From assembly GCA_003168255.1 (NCBI GenBank), contig PMSU01000086.1:1-47803 (forward strand): 47,803 bases of DNA, in the 5' to 3' direction. The DNA comes from Actinomycetota bacterium (GTDB lineage: Bacteria > Actinomycetota > Actinomycetes > Streptosporangiales > Streptosporangiaceae). The position numbers and the translations under genes were made by a program. Of the stretch, positions 8,711 through 16,838 are shown in pieces (position 1 is the stretch's first letter; the number at the start of each line of letters is the position of its first letter). Under the pieces are notes generated by a model. The model saw nothing but the letters and a program-made list of their open reading frames with translations. It searched no databases and was not told the DNA's origin.

Positions 8711-9220
8711 GTGAGCGGCAGGCCGCGGCTGAACTGGTCTCTCCTGGAGGCATTCGATCCGGACCGCGCCGGGCGGGTCCCAACAGATCTCGAACGAGAG
8801 TGGCAGGTCGCCGGGCAATCGCTGAACCTGGTGGCCCTGCGCCACTGGGCACAGGCGTTCGCGATCACCGGAGACCGTTTCTACGATCATCGAGCCGGCC
8901 GCAACCCGGGCCTGGCCAACAACTGGATGGCCCGCCGCCTGCTGATCCGTACCGTGGCGTCCACGGTGGCCGGGGACGGCGCGGCGCGGGCGGCGATGCC
9001 GGGGCTGCTGCGCGAGTTCGTGGCGCGGAACTACGTCGCCGGCCCGAATGGCCGTAACCTCCGTCGGCCTGGGCGCGGCTCGGTCATCTCTCCGGCGCGG
9101 CACGGTCCTAGGGCCAGGAACGCGGGCATCCTTAACGTGAGGACACCGGGACGTTCCCCGGCGTGCACCGCGAAAGGACCCGCTGAGGATGAGCACCGAG
9201 CCCGCGATCCGCTGCGATGA
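8711..9220 (+). CDS. Hypothetical ORF, possibly a gene remnant
   Basis: An open frame of 169 codons from GTG 8711. Third positions are strongly G/C through roughly codon 125, as in real genes here, but the tail after about 9090 looks less like coding sequence and runs 32 bp into the acyl-CoA ligase gene. There is no good ribosome site. The protein is soluble, with a segment LEREWQVAGQSLNLVALRHW and further basic helices; I recognise no family. The repeat copy 2 lies inside it (codons 14-25). It could be a small real gene, or the remains of a longer one whose beginning was rearranged by the repeat. Confidence 0.35.
   Translation: MSGRPRLNWSLLEAFDPDRAGRVPTDLEREWQVAGQSLNLVALRHWAQAFAITGDRFYDHRAGRNPGLANNWMARRLLIRTVASTVAGDGAARAAMPGLLREFVARNYVAGPNGRNLRRPGRGSVISPARHGPRARNAGILNVRTPGRSPACTAKGPAEDEHRARDPLR
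8751..8784 (+). repeat. 34-bp direct repeat, copy 2
   Basis: Second copy of the repeat at 7925-7958, 826 bp downstream in the same orientation. It lies within the hypothetical ORF that starts at 8711. Identity is 33 positions with one single-base indel on each side of the central ACCGCGCCGGGCGGG block. Because of the indels the two copies are read in different frames over their middle part. Confidence 0.75.
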
Positions 9221-10694
9221 CACCGAACGCACGTATCCGCAGGTCCACGAGCGAGCCGCACTGATCGCTGGCGGCCTGACAGCGCTTGGCGTTGGCGGCG
9301 GCGACAACGTGGCGCTGCTGCTGCGCAACTGCGTGGAGTTCCTGGAGCTGACGATCGGGATCGGGCTGGCCGGAGCAAGCCCGGTGCCGGCCAACTGGCA
9401 CTGGCGCGGCGAAGAGCTCGCCTACCTGCTCGCCGACAGCGGCAGCAAGGTGGTCTTCGCGCACTCGGACTTCGTATCAGCGGTTGCCAAGGCCGCAGCC
9501 GACGGCGTCCAGGTGATCGAGGTTGTCGAGTCGGCCGCCGGTCGCGCGGATACCGCGCTGCCGGAGCTGGAGACCTGGCTGGCCGAGCAGCAGCCGGTGA
9601 CGAGCTCGGCCTGGCCGCCCAAGTTCGGCGTCATCTATACCTCGGGTACCACCGGGCGCCCCAAGGGAGTCGTCCGTGACGAGGTGGACATCGACGACGT
9701 GCTCCAGATGGCCGCCGGGCTGCTGACCCGCCTCGGCCTCGGGTCGGGCGAACGCACGCTGGTCCCCGCGCCGATGTACCACACCGCGCCCAACGTGGTG
9801 GCGACGACCGCGGCCGCGCTGGGCCTGGACATGACGATCATGCCTGGATTCGACCCGGAGCAGCTGCTGGCCCTGGTGGAGCGGCACCGCATCCAGCAGA
9901 TCCAGATGGTGCCCACCATGTTCATCCGGCTGCTGCGGCTGCCGGCCGAGATCCGTGCCAAGTACGACCTGTCCTCGCTGACGAAGATCGTGCACTCGGC
10001 CGCGCCGTGCCCGGTGAGCATCAAGCGCCAGATGATCGACTGGCTGGGGCCGATCGTGGAGGAGTACTACGGCGGCACGGAGACCGGCCCGGTGGTGTGG
10101 TGCGACGCCGCGCAATGGCTCGCCCATCCCGGCACGGTCGGCGCGCCGGTTGACGACGCACAGATCCGCATCGTCGGCGCGGACGGCACCGAGGTGCCGC
10201 CCGGCGAGGTGGGCGCCGTGTACGTCAGGCCGCCGAGCTGGTGGCCCGGGTTCACCTACCTGGGGGATGACGCGAAGCGTCGCGGCATGGAGCTGGCGGG
10301 CTTCGTGACCGTCGGCGACGTGGGCAGGGTGGACACCGACGGCTACCTCTACCTGACCGACCGGGCCAGCGACATGGTGATCTCCGGCGGGGTGAACATC
10401 TACCCGGCTGAGATCGAGGCCGCCCTGTCGGGGCTGCCTGGCGTGCGCGACAGCGCTGTGTTTGGCGTTCCGGACGAGGAGTTTGGCGAGTCGCTGGCCG
10501 CGCACATCGAGCTGGAGCCTGACGCGTCGCTGACCGAGGACGAAGTCCGGGACTACGTGCGCCGGACCCTGGCGGGTTACAAGGCGCCCAGGGTGGTGGT
10601 CTTCACCGACGAACTGCCGCGCGAGGAGACCGGGAAGTTGTTCAAGCGGACGCTGCGGGCCCCTTACTGGGCCGACGCCGGGCGCAGCATCTGA
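9189..10694 (+). CDS. Acyl-CoA synthetase (AMP-forming)
   Basis: It activates a carboxylic acid to its acyl-CoA through an acyl-adenylate, the entry step of the degradation locus that follows. The 501 residues form a full ANL-superfamily enzyme: P-loop TSGTTGRPKG at 151-160, the APMYHTAPN region, YGGTE at 294-298, the hinge-region motif with DRASDMVISGGVNIYPAEIE, and the C-terminal catalytic lysine in ETGKLFKR (Lys483). ATG at 9189 follows AAAGGA and GAGG. The N terminus is short compared with long-chain FadD proteins, more like enzymes acting on medium-chain, aromatic or steroid side-chain acids. An acyl-CoA dehydrogenase gene follows at a 73-bp gap. The substrate cannot be read from sequence. 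Confidence 0.9.
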   Translation: MSTEPAIRCDDTERTYPQVHERAALIAGGLTALGVGGGDNVALLLRNCVEFLELTIGIGLAGASPVPANWHWRGEELAYLLADSGSKVVFAHSDFVSAVAKAAADGVQVIEVVESAAGRADTALPELETWLAEQQPVTSSAWPPKFGVIYTSGTTGRPKGVVRDEVDIDDVLQMAAGLLTRLGLGSGERTLVPAPMYHTAPNVVATTAAALGLDMTIMPGFDPEQLLALVERHRIQQIQMVPTMFIRLLRLPAEIRAKYDLSSLTKIVHSAAPCPVSIKRQMIDWLGPIVEEYYGGTETGPVVWCDAAQWLAHPGTVGAPVDDAQIRIVGADGTEVPPGEVGAVYVRPPSWWPGFTYLGDDAKRRGMELAGFVTVGDVGRVDTDGYLYLTDRASDMVISGGVNIYPAEIEAALSGLPGVRDSAVFGVPDEEFGESLAAHIELEPDASLTEDEVRDYVRRTLAGYKAPRVVVFTDELPREETGKLFKRTLRAPYWADAGRSI

Positions 10695-10767
10695 CCGTTC
10701 GCGGGTGGCTGACCGCAGCACCGTTCGGCTATATCAAGCCCTAACCCCCGAGCCGAGGAGGCCTGGC

Positions 10768-11916
10768 ATGAGTTCGCACTACCGTCCCCGCTGGATGACC
10801 GAGGATCTGGATCTGCTAGCCGGACTGGCCCGGGACTTCTTCACCAAGGAGTGCGCGCCCAACGAGGCGCGCTGGAGCCGCCAGCAGCACGTGGACAGGG
10901 AGATCTGGACCATGGCCGGCAAGCTGGGCCTGCTGTGCACCGGCATCCCGGAGGAGTACGGCGGGGGCGGCGGCACGTTCGCGCACGACGCTGTCATCGC
11001 CTTCGAACAGATCCGTGCCCAGGCCCCCAGCTTCGGCGGAATTGTGCACAGCGGGATCATCGCGCATTACCTCGCCGCGTACGGCACCGAGGAGCAGAAG
11101 CGCAGCTGGCTGCCTGCGATGGCGTCTGGCGAGGTGATCTCGGCTCTCGCGATGACCGAGCCGGGCACCGGCTCGGACCTACAGGCCATCACCACCAAGG
11201 CGATCCGGGACGGCGACGAGTACGTCATCGACGGCGCCAAGACGTTCATCTCCAACGGCTTCCTGGCCGACCTGGTCGTCGTCGCGGCCAAGACCGACCC
11301 CGGCAATGCCGCCGCCGGAGTCTCGCTGATCCTGGTGGAGGCCGACCGGGCTGGCTTTGGCCGGGGCCGCAACCTGGAGAAGATCGGCCAGCACGGGCAG
11401 GACACCTGCGAGCTGTTCTTCGACGGGGTGCGGGTGCCGGTGTCCAACCTGCTCGGCGGGACCGAGGGGCAGGGTTTCGTCCAGATGATGGAGCAACTGC
11501 CGCGCGAGCGGATGTGCGTGGCGGTCGCCGCGGTCGCGGCCATCGAGGTGGCCGTCGACCTGACCGTCACGTACACCAAGGAGCGCACCGCGTTCGGCCG
11601 GGAGCTGATCAAGTTCCAGAACACCAAGTTCACCCTCGCCGAGTGCGACACGATCCGCACCATCTCCCGGGTGTTCTTCGACGACTGCACCGAGAAGCTG
11701 CTGGCGGGGGAGCTGGATGTCGCGACCGCCGCCAAGGCCAAGTGGTGGCTGACCGAGCAGCAGTGCCAGGTCGCCGACAGGTGCCTTCAGCTGTTCGGCG
11801 GCTACGGCTACATGAGCGAGTACCCGATCTCCAGGATCTTCGTCGACTCGCGGGTCCAGAAAATCTACGGCGGCACGAACGAGATCATGAAGGAGATCAT
11901 CTCCCGCTTCCTCTGA
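10768..11916 (+). CDS. Acyl-CoA dehydrogenase, long-chain/isovaleryl-like
   Basis: This FAD enzyme introduces the alpha-beta double bond into acyl-CoA. ATG at 10768 was chosen (GAGGAG 7 nt upstream), giving 382 residues, the normal length. Visible motifs are AMTEPGTGSDLQAI (flavin and substrate binding), FISNGFLAD, and the C-terminal FGGYGYMSEYPISRIFVD and IYGGTNEIMKE. The position that holds the catalytic Glu in medium-chain enzymes (YEGT) is Gly here, as in long-chain and isovaleryl enzymes, whose base lies instead in an earlier helix; Glu260 in AAIEVAVDL is the likely equivalent. It follows the acyl-CoA ligase and would act on its product. The AraC-type regulator gene faces it from the other side. 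Confidence 0.93.
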   Translation: MSSHYRPRWMTEDLDLLAGLARDFFTKECAPNEARWSRQQHVDREIWTMAGKLGLLCTGIPEEYGGGGGTFAHDAVIAFEQIRAQAPSFGGIVHSGIIAHYLAAYGTEEQKRSWLPAMASGEVISALAMTEPGTGSDLQAITTKAIRDGDEYVIDGAKTFISNGFLADLVVVAAKTDPGNAAAGVSLILVEADRAGFGRGRNLEKIGQHGQDTCELFFDGVRVPVSNLLGGTEGQGFVQMMEQLPRERMCVAVAAVAAIEVAVDLTVTYTKERTAFGRELIKFQNTKFTLAECDTIRTISRVFFDDCTEKLLAGELDVATAAKAKWWLTEQQCQVADRCLQLFGGYGYMSEYPISRIFVDSRVQKIYGGTNEIMKEIISRFL

Positions 11917-11944
11917 CCGCCCGCCCCGACCACCGGCGCGATGG

Positions 11945-13039
11945 TCACCCGCTGTCGGTGCCGGTGCCGGTGTCGGCATCCGTGTCGGTGTCGGCGTCCG
12001 TGTCGGTGTCGGCGTCCGCGTCCGCGTCGGCGTCGGCTGACCCGGCGGGGCGGTACGCGCCGGGCGGGCTGCCGGTCCAGCGCCGGAACGCACGGCGGAA
12101 CGCGCTGGGCTCGGAGAAGCCCAGCCGCCCGGATAGGTCGTTCACCGGCTCCTCGCCGCGGACCAGGCTGGCGATGGCCGCATCCCGGAGGATCTGCTCC
12201 CGGATCTCGCTGATAGAGGTGCCCTCCTCCCGCAACCTGCGCCGCAGGTGCTGGAGGCTGACCGCCAGCCGGGCCGCGACCTGATCGGAGCTAGGCCAGT
12301 CGCCGCGCAGGCCGCGCTCCAGGATGCGGCGAACCTGGTCGGCGGTGGTGCTGCCGTAGTCGCGCTGGGACAGCAGGCCACTCGGGGAATCGTTCAGGTA
12401 CCGGATCAGCTCGTCCTCGGTACGGATGATCGGCGCGTCGAGCAGGGTGTTATCCAGGCCCAGGGCGGCACGGCCGGCGGCGTACCGGGGCAGCTGGCCG
12501 AAGATCAGCTCATGGTCGGCGGCGTACGGCGGCTCGGGGTAGGGCAGCTCGAGCGAGAGCAGCGCGATCCGGCGGCCGGTCGCCCAGCCGATCATCCGGT
12601 GCGCGATGGCGAGCATGAGGTCAGTCAGCAAGTGCTCGGGGTCGTCCAGCCCGGCCGTATCAAGCTCCAGCGTGGTCTGCGCCTCCCCGAATGTCACCGT
12701 CGCCGACGGCACGCCGGGAAGGACCCGGACGAACTCGTCGAAGCGCTCCAGCAACGTGCGCACGTCGCGCGAGGTGATCAGCGCCATTGCCAGCAGCCGG
12801 GTGGTGCCGCGCGGAACCTGGCTGGGGCCGAGCCCGAACAGCTCGTCGTCGGACATCCGCCACAGCCGCCGGATGATCTGGGTGAGCTGCCCGGTCGTCA
12901 CGCGGGCCCGCACGTTCAGTACTAGCTGCGGCGCGATGCCGGTGCCGCGCAGCAGCTCATCCATGTCCAGCCCGTAATGCTGAGCGGTACGCAGCAGGCG
13001 ATGCACCACGTGGATCGGCACGGTGTGCGTCAAGGACAT
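11945..13039 (-). CDS. AraC-family transcriptional regulator with Asp-rich repeat tail
   Basis: A 364-residue regulator with an N-terminal ligand-binding region of the type found in OruR/ArgR-like AraC proteins (residues about 10-205, PF12625-like) and a C-terminal AraC helix-turn-helix pair (about 235-330; LAVSLQHLRRRLREEG, then LGFSEPSAFRRAFRRWTGSPPGAYR). The final 31 residues (334-364) are an unusual tail of alternating Asp with Ala or Thr, encoded by an imperfect hexanucleotide repeat. Such regulators commonly control neighbouring lipid or steroid degradation genes; this one lies between the ligase/dehydrogenase pair and the divergent MaoC-thiolase-SDR operon and is the obvious candidate to control both in response to a metabolite. 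ATG at 13039 encodes MSLTHTVPIHVV. Confidence 0.9.
   Translation of the reverse strand: MSLTHTVPIHVVHRLLRTAQHYGLDMDELLRGTGIAPQLVLNVRARVTTGQLTQIIRRLWRMSDDELFGLGPSQVPRGTTRLLAMALITSRDVRTLLERFDEFVRVLPGVPSATVTFGEAQTTLELDTAGLDDPEHLLTDLMLAIAHRMIGWATGRRIALLSLELPYPEPPYAADHELIFGQLPRYAAGRAALGLDNTLLDAPIIRTEDELIRYLNDSPSGLLSQRDYGSTTADQVRRILERGLRGDWPSSDQVAARLAVSLQHLRRRLREEGTSISEIREQILRDAAIASLVRGEEPVNDLSGRLGFSEPSAFRRAFRRWTGSPPGAYRPAGSADADADADADTDTDADTDTDADTGTGTDSG
11948..12040 (-). repeat. Imperfect hexanucleotide tandem repeat encoding (Asp-Ala/Thr)n
   Basis: The last 93 coding bases of the AraC-type gene consist of variants of the 6-mers GTCGGC, GTCGGT, GTCCGT and GTCCGC on the plus strand, read on the minus strand as alternating GAC and GCC/ACC codons. 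Tandem DNA of this kind can change length by slippage without shifting the frame. Repeat length is therefore expected to vary between strains, which is a testable prediction rather than something the single sequence shows. Confidence 0.85.
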
Positions 13040-13151
13040 GGTGCCTTGAAATTACCAGCGCGCCGCGGTCAGCCGATAGGCGCGGATCGGTCACGAATGC
13101 CGCGAGCCGTGGTCATTCGCATCGCGTCCGGCGATCCCTAGCGTCATAAGT
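13040..13151. promoter_or_regulatory. Divergent promoter region, AraC-type regulator / MaoC operon
   Basis: The 112 bp between the two divergent starts must hold both promoters. A separated inverted repeat, GAATG (13096-13100) and CATTC (about 13115-13119), lies near its centre and could be a binding site for the regulator encoded next door. No consensus -35/-10 pair was recognised. Function is inferred from position. Confidence 0.4.
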
Positions 13152-14048
13152 GTGCGCAGACAAGGCAGTTCAGCAGCGGTGACGGGCGAGAGCGATCACG
13201 AGTTCCACCCGGAGGTGATCGGCGAGTGGAGCGAGGAGGCAACGTTCACGGTCGACCGTGAACGCGCCTTTCGCTACGCCGAAGCGACCAACGACGAGAC
13301 CAGGCAGCACCTGGACGGAACGTACGCGCCGCCGGTTTTCGCCGTCGTGCCGCCGCTGCACCTGCTGGCCGCCACCACGATGGCCGCGGTGCCGGACGAA
13401 CTGATGCTGAGGATCCTGCACGGCGAGCAGGACTTCCGCTTCTACCGTCCGATCGTGCCCGGCGACCAGCTGGTCAGCCGCGCCAAGGTCATCGGCATTC
13501 ACGGCAAAGCGTCCGGCGTGGTGGTGACCACTGTGGCGCAGACCCGTGACCAGGCCGGCGAGCTGGTCAACGAGCAGTACTTCGCCGGGTTCTTCCGCCG
13601 CGGCAGGTGGAGCCGCGCGGACGGGCAGCCCGCCGGCAAGCACGCCTTCGACGATGGGCTGCGGTCGCGCGCCGCCGACGCCCAGGTGACACAGGGTTTC
13701 GACGAGGACCAGACCTTCCGGTACGCCGATGCGTCCGGTGACCCGATGCCGATCCACACCGACGAGGAGTTCGCCCGGCAGATGGGCCTGCCCGGGATCA
13801 TCATCCACGGGCTCTGCACGATGGCCTTCACCTCCCGCGCGATGATCGGCCACGCCTGCCCCCAGGACCCGGCATTGCTCAAGCGGCTGGCGGTGCGATT
13901 CACCGCCCCCGCGTATCCGGGCAGCACCATCACCACCTCGATCTGGAAGACCGGGACGGCCGACGGCCGCGACCGGTATGCCTTCGAGACTGCCACCGAC
14001 GGCGGCAAGTTCGTGATCAAGGACGGACTGGCCGAGGTCGCCTCATGA
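13152..14048 (+). CDS. MaoC-family double hot-dog enoyl-CoA hydratase
   Basis: Probably hydrates a 2-enoyl-CoA to an (R)-3-hydroxyacyl-CoA. The 298 residues form two hot-dog folds: residues about 20-150 are the degenerate half and about 180-295 the catalytic half. The hydratase-2 motif is [18 protein letters not shown], with the catalytic pair Asp197 and His202. GTG at 13152 was taken as start; no good ribosome site is visible there, and GTG at 13182 is possible. It is the first gene of an operon with the thiolase, SRPBCC protein and SDR, and the thiolase frame overlaps its stop by 4 bp. The double hot-dog form is common in actinobacterial steroid and fatty-acid degradation. Confidence 0.88.
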   Translation: MRRQGSSAAVTGESDHEFHPEVIGEWSEEATFTVDRERAFRYAEATNDETRQHLDGTYAPPVFAVVPPLHLLAATTMAAVPDELMLRILHGEQDFRFYRPIVPGDQLVSRAKVIGIHGKASGVVVTTVAQTRDQAGELVNEQYFAGFFRRGRWSRADGQPAGKHAFDDGLRSRAADAQVTQGFDEDQTFRYADASGDPMPIHTDEEFARQMGLPGIIIHGLCTMAFTSRAMIGHACPQDPALLKRLAVRFTAPAYPGSTITTSIWKTGTADGRDRYAFETATDGGKFVIKDGLAEVAS

Positions 14049-14083
14049 CACACCGGACCAATTCGGAAAAGGGAGTTCTGCGA

Positions 14084-15286
14084 GTGAGCAACAGCCGGGT
14101 ATTCGTCATCGGTGTCGGCATGACCAAGTTCGAGAAGCCGGGAAGCCGCGAGGACTGGGACTACCCCGCCATGGCCAACCAGGCCGGCCGCCGGGCGCTA
14201 GCGGACGCAGGCATTCGCTACGACCAGATCCAGGAGGCCTACGTCGGCTACGTGTACGGCGAGTCGACGTCAGGCCAGCGCGCGGTATACGAGCTGGGCC
14301 TGACCGGCATCCCGATCGTGAACGTCAACAACAACTGTTCCACCGGTTCCTCAGCTCTCTACCTGGCGGCCAGGGCGATCCGCGGCGGGCTGGCCGATTG
14401 CGCGCTGGCGCTCGGCTTCGAGAAGATGCAGCCCGGCTCGCTGAGCTCCACCTACTCCGACCGTGAGCAGCCGCTGCTGCGCCACATCCAGGCGCTGGCG
14501 CAGATGCATGAGTTCGTCTTTCCTGTCGCCCCGTGGATGTTCGGCGCGGCCGGCCTGGAGCACATGCGGCTGTACGGCAGCACGCCCGAACACTTCGCCA
14601 AGATCGCCTATAAGAACCACAAGCACTCGGTGAACAACCCGTACTCCCAGTTCCAGGACGAGTACTCGCTCGACGACATCACCAACGCCAAGATGATCTA
14701 CGAGCCGATGGGGCTGACCCGCTTGCAATGCTCGCCGACCTCCGACGGCTCCGGCGCGGCGGTCCTGGCGAGCGAGCAGTTCATCGATTCCCACGGCCTC
14801 AGCGACCAGGCGATCGAGATTGTCGGCCAGTCGATGGTGACCGACACCCCGGCCACCTTCGGCGACAAGACCGCCCAGGCCCTGGTCGGCAAGGAAATGT
14901 CCCGGCTGGCCGCCAGGAACGTCTACGAGCAGGCACAGCTCGGCCCTGACGACCTCGACGTCATCGAATTGCACGACTGCTTCTCGCCTAACGAGCTGAT
15001 CACCTACGAAGCGCTCGGCCTTGTCGCCGACGGCGAGGGCGGCAAGCTCGTCGACGCGGGCGACACCACTTACGGCGGCCGCTGGGTCGTCAACCCGTCG
15101 GGCGGCCTGATTTCCAAGGGCCACCCGCTGGGCGCCACCGGCCTGGCCCAGTGCGCCGAGCTGACCTGGCAGCTGCGCGGGACCGCGGGCAAGCGCCAGG
15201 TTCCTGATGCGCGCGTCGCCCTCCAGCACAACATCGGCCTCGGCGGTGCCGCCGTCGTCACCGCTTACCGCCCGGCAAACCGCTGA
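14084..15286 (+). CDS. SCP-x-type thiolase / lipid-transfer protein family acyl-CoA thiolase
   Basis: Predicted to cleave a 3-ketoacyl-CoA to acetyl- or propionyl-CoA and a shortened acyl-CoA. GTG at 14084 was chosen (AAAAGGGAG with 8 nt spacing); ATG at 14045, overlapping the previous stop, is an alternative giving 13 more residues. The 400-residue protein has the SCP-x nucleophile motif [14 protein letters not shown] (Cys85), the histidine motif [12 protein letters not shown], and the C-terminal [17 protein letters not shown], all close to the thiolase half of animal SCP-x. The SCP2 sterol-carrier domain is absent. Bacterial relatives often need a DUF35 partner; none is encoded here. It acts after the hydratase and SDR in the inferred spiral. 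Confidence 0.92.
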   Translation: MSNSRVFVIGVGMTKFEKPGSREDWDYPAMANQAGRRALADAGIRYDQIQEAYVGYVYGESTSGQRAVYELGLTGIPIVNVNNNCSTGSSALYLAARAIRGGLADCALALGFEKMQPGSLSSTYSDREQPLLRHIQALAQMHEFVFPVAPWMFGAAGLEHMRLYGSTPEHFAKIAYKNHKHSVNNPYSQFQDEYSLDDITNAKMIYEPMGLTRLQCSPTSDGSGAAVLASEQFIDSHGLSDQAIEIVGQSMVTDTPATFGDKTAQALVGKEMSRLAARNVYEQAQLGPDDLDVIELHDCFSPNELITYEALGLVADGEGGKLVDAGDTTYGGRWVVNPSGGLISKGHPLGATGLAQCAELTWQLRGTAGKRQVPDARVALQHNIGLGGAAVVTAYRPANR

Positions 15287-15318
15287 AATTTTTTCCGAAC
15301 GGACAGGAGCACACCACC

Positions 15319-15750
15319 ATGGCCAAGGTCGACGTCAGCCACGCCATGCCCGCCGCGCAAGGACCGGTCTGGGCCGTCATGGCCAATCCCTCCCGGTTCC
15401 CCGAGTGGCTGACCATCCACGACAGGTTCAAGGGCGATGCCCCCACCGAGATCCAGCAGGGCACGGCCTTCACCGAGGTCTGCTCGATCATGGGGATGAC
15501 CAACTCCATCGACTGGACGGTCACCGGCTACGACGCCCCCGGCTCGCTGCGGATCTCCGGCACCGGGCTGGCAGGCGCGCAGATCTCCTTCACCATGACC
15601 GTCCAGCCGGCGGCCGACGGCTCCCTGGTGCAGATCGACGCCGAGTTCACCGGCCAGATGGTGGTCGGCGCGATCGGCGCCGCAGTCGAGCGGGCCGCCA
15701 TGAAGGAGGTCACCGCCTCCCTGGAGAAGCTGGCCAGCCTCGTCGCCTGA
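15319..15750 (+). CDS. SRPBCC-family protein (START/CoxG-like)
   Basis: A 143-residue SRPBCC fold protein with a hydrophobic ligand cavity, recognised by the pattern AAQGPVWAVMANPSRFPEWL near the N terminus, beta-strand repeats such as GSLRISGTGLAGAQISFTMT, and a long C-terminal helix (AAMKEVTASLEKLASLVA). Members bind lipids or steroids, or act as polyketide-cyclase-like proteins. ATG at 15319 follows GGACAGGAG. It lies 32 bp after the thiolase and 29 bp before the SDR, so it belongs to the same operon; a role in carrying or presenting the lipid substrate is inferred from context only. Confidence 0.85.
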   Translation: MAKVDVSHAMPAAQGPVWAVMANPSRFPEWLTIHDRFKGDAPTEIQQGTAFTEVCSIMGMTNSIDWTVTGYDAPGSLRISGTGLAGAQISFTMTVQPAADGSLVQIDAEFTGQMVVGAIGAAVERAAMKEVTASLEKLASLVA

Positions 15751-15779
15751 CCGGCGACCGAACGCGAGAGGGAGCGGAC

Positions 15780-16658
15780 ATGGAATCACTCCAGGATCGG
15801 GTGGCGATCGTCACCGGCGCCGGCCGCGGCATCGGCCGCGAGCACGCCCTGCTGCTCGCCCGCGAGGGCGCCGCGGTCGTCGTCAACGACCTCGGCGGAG
15901 CCGGCGACGGATCCGGCTCTGACTACGGGCCAGCACATGAGGTCGCGGCGCAGATCAACGCGGCCGGCGGCCGGGCCGTGGCCAGCACCGACAACGTCGC
16001 GGACTGGGCCGGCGCCGAGGCGCTGATCGAGCAGGCCGTGACCGAGTTCGGCGGCCTCGACATCGTGGTCAACAATGCCGGCATCCTGCGCGACGGAATG
16101 ATCGCCAGTCTCGACGAGGTCAACTGGGACACGGTGATCAGCGTCCACCTCAAGGGCCACTTCGCGGTGCTGCGGCATGCGGCCGCGTACTGGCGGGCCC
16201 AGACCAAGGCAGGCAAAGCCGTCAACGCCGCCGTCATCAACACCGCCTCGGCCTCCGGCACGTTCATGCCCAACCCCGGCCAGGCGAACTACGGTGCGGC
16301 CAAGGCGGGCATCGCGGCGCTCACTCAGGTCGCCGCGCTGGAGCTGGAACGCTACGGGGTACGGGTCAACGCCATCGCCCCGGTCGCGCGGACGCGCCTC
16401 ACCCTGGCCACCCCGGGTCTGGGGGCGATCTTCGCCGAAGAGGTCGCCGAGGGCGAGTTCGACGCATTCTCCCCGGCCAACATTTCCCCGCTGGTGGCCT
16501 ACCTGGCGGGCGAGAAATGCCAGCTGACCGGCAAGCTCTTCGCCGTCCAGGGCGGCGCGATCTGCCTGCTGGAGGGCTGGCACACGGTCAAGACCATCGA
16601 AACAGGCGGTCCCTGGGAGATCGGCGACCTGACCACCGCGATGGCGGACTGGGCCTGA
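15780..16658 (+). CDS. SDR-family 3-hydroxyacyl-CoA dehydrogenase (HSD17B4-like)
   Basis: An NAD(P)-dependent short-chain dehydrogenase that probably oxidises the 3-hydroxyacyl-CoA made by the MaoC hydratase. ATG at 15780 follows GGGAGCGG. The 292 residues contain the cofactor loop TGAGRGIG (12-19), VVNDLGG typical of the peroxisomal multifunctional enzyme type, NNAG (98-101), and the catalytic Ser (157/159 in NTASASG), Tyr171 and Lys175 (NYGAAKAG). The long loop with GDGSGSD after the first strands is also typical of HSD17B4-like enzymes. It ends the operon; the next gene is tRNA-Ser. The family function is strong, the precise substrate unknown. Confidence 0.92.
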   Translation: MESLQDRVAIVTGAGRGIGREHALLLAREGAAVVVNDLGGAGDGSGSDYGPAHEVAAQINAAGGRAVASTDNVADWAGAEALIEQAVTEFGGLDIVVNNAGILRDGMIASLDEVNWDTVISVHLKGHFAVLRHAAAYWRAQTKAGKAVNAAVINTASASGTFMPNPGQANYGAAKAGIAALTQVAALELERYGVRVNAIAPVARTRLTLATPGLGAIFAEEVAEGEFDAFSPANISPLVAYLAGEKCQLTGKLFAVQGGAICLLEGWHTVKTIETGGPWEIGDLTTAMADWA

Positions 16659-16724
16659 TCGCTGTCGGCCCCGGCACTGTCGACCCAGCACGTAGCTGGG
16701 CGGCTGGCCGGTAAGCTTGCCGAC

Positions 16725-16812
16725 GGAGGATTCGCCTAGTGGCCTATGGCGCACGCTTGGAAAGCGTGTTGGGTGCAAGCCCTCGAGAGTTCGAATCTCT
16801 CATCCTCCGCCA
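16725..16812 (+). tRNA. tRNA-Ser(GGA), CCA encoded
   Basis: The acceptor stem GGAGGAT (16725-16731) pairs with ATCCTCC (16802-16808), followed by discriminator G and an encoded CCA (16810-16812). The anticodon arm CACGC-TTGGAAA-GCGTG puts GGA at 16759-16761, reading UCC and UCU serine codons. The T arm GAGAG-TTCGAAT-CTCTC is perfect and a long variable arm is present, as expected for class II tRNA-Ser. Confidence 0.97.
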
Positions 16813-16838
16813 CGCTGACTGCACGGGGAGGCTTGAGC

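Noticed and set aside
8612..9394. N-terminal extension of the secreted orphan protein
   Set aside because: The upstream part of the open frame runs antisense to the acyl-CoA synthetase and would hide the signal peptide that begins at Met from 8611.
9477..10721. Long minus-strand open frame opposite the acyl-CoA synthetase
   Set aside because: It lies antisense to a gene with full ANL motifs. Long antisense frames are expected in very GC-rich coding DNA, and its product is a low-complexity His/Arg/Gly-rich sequence with no family.
14351..15229. 292-codon minus-strand frame opposite the thiolase gene
   Set aside because: The thiolase motifs on the plus strand are complete. The antisense product has no recognisable domain and shows the codon mirror pattern of a shadow frame.
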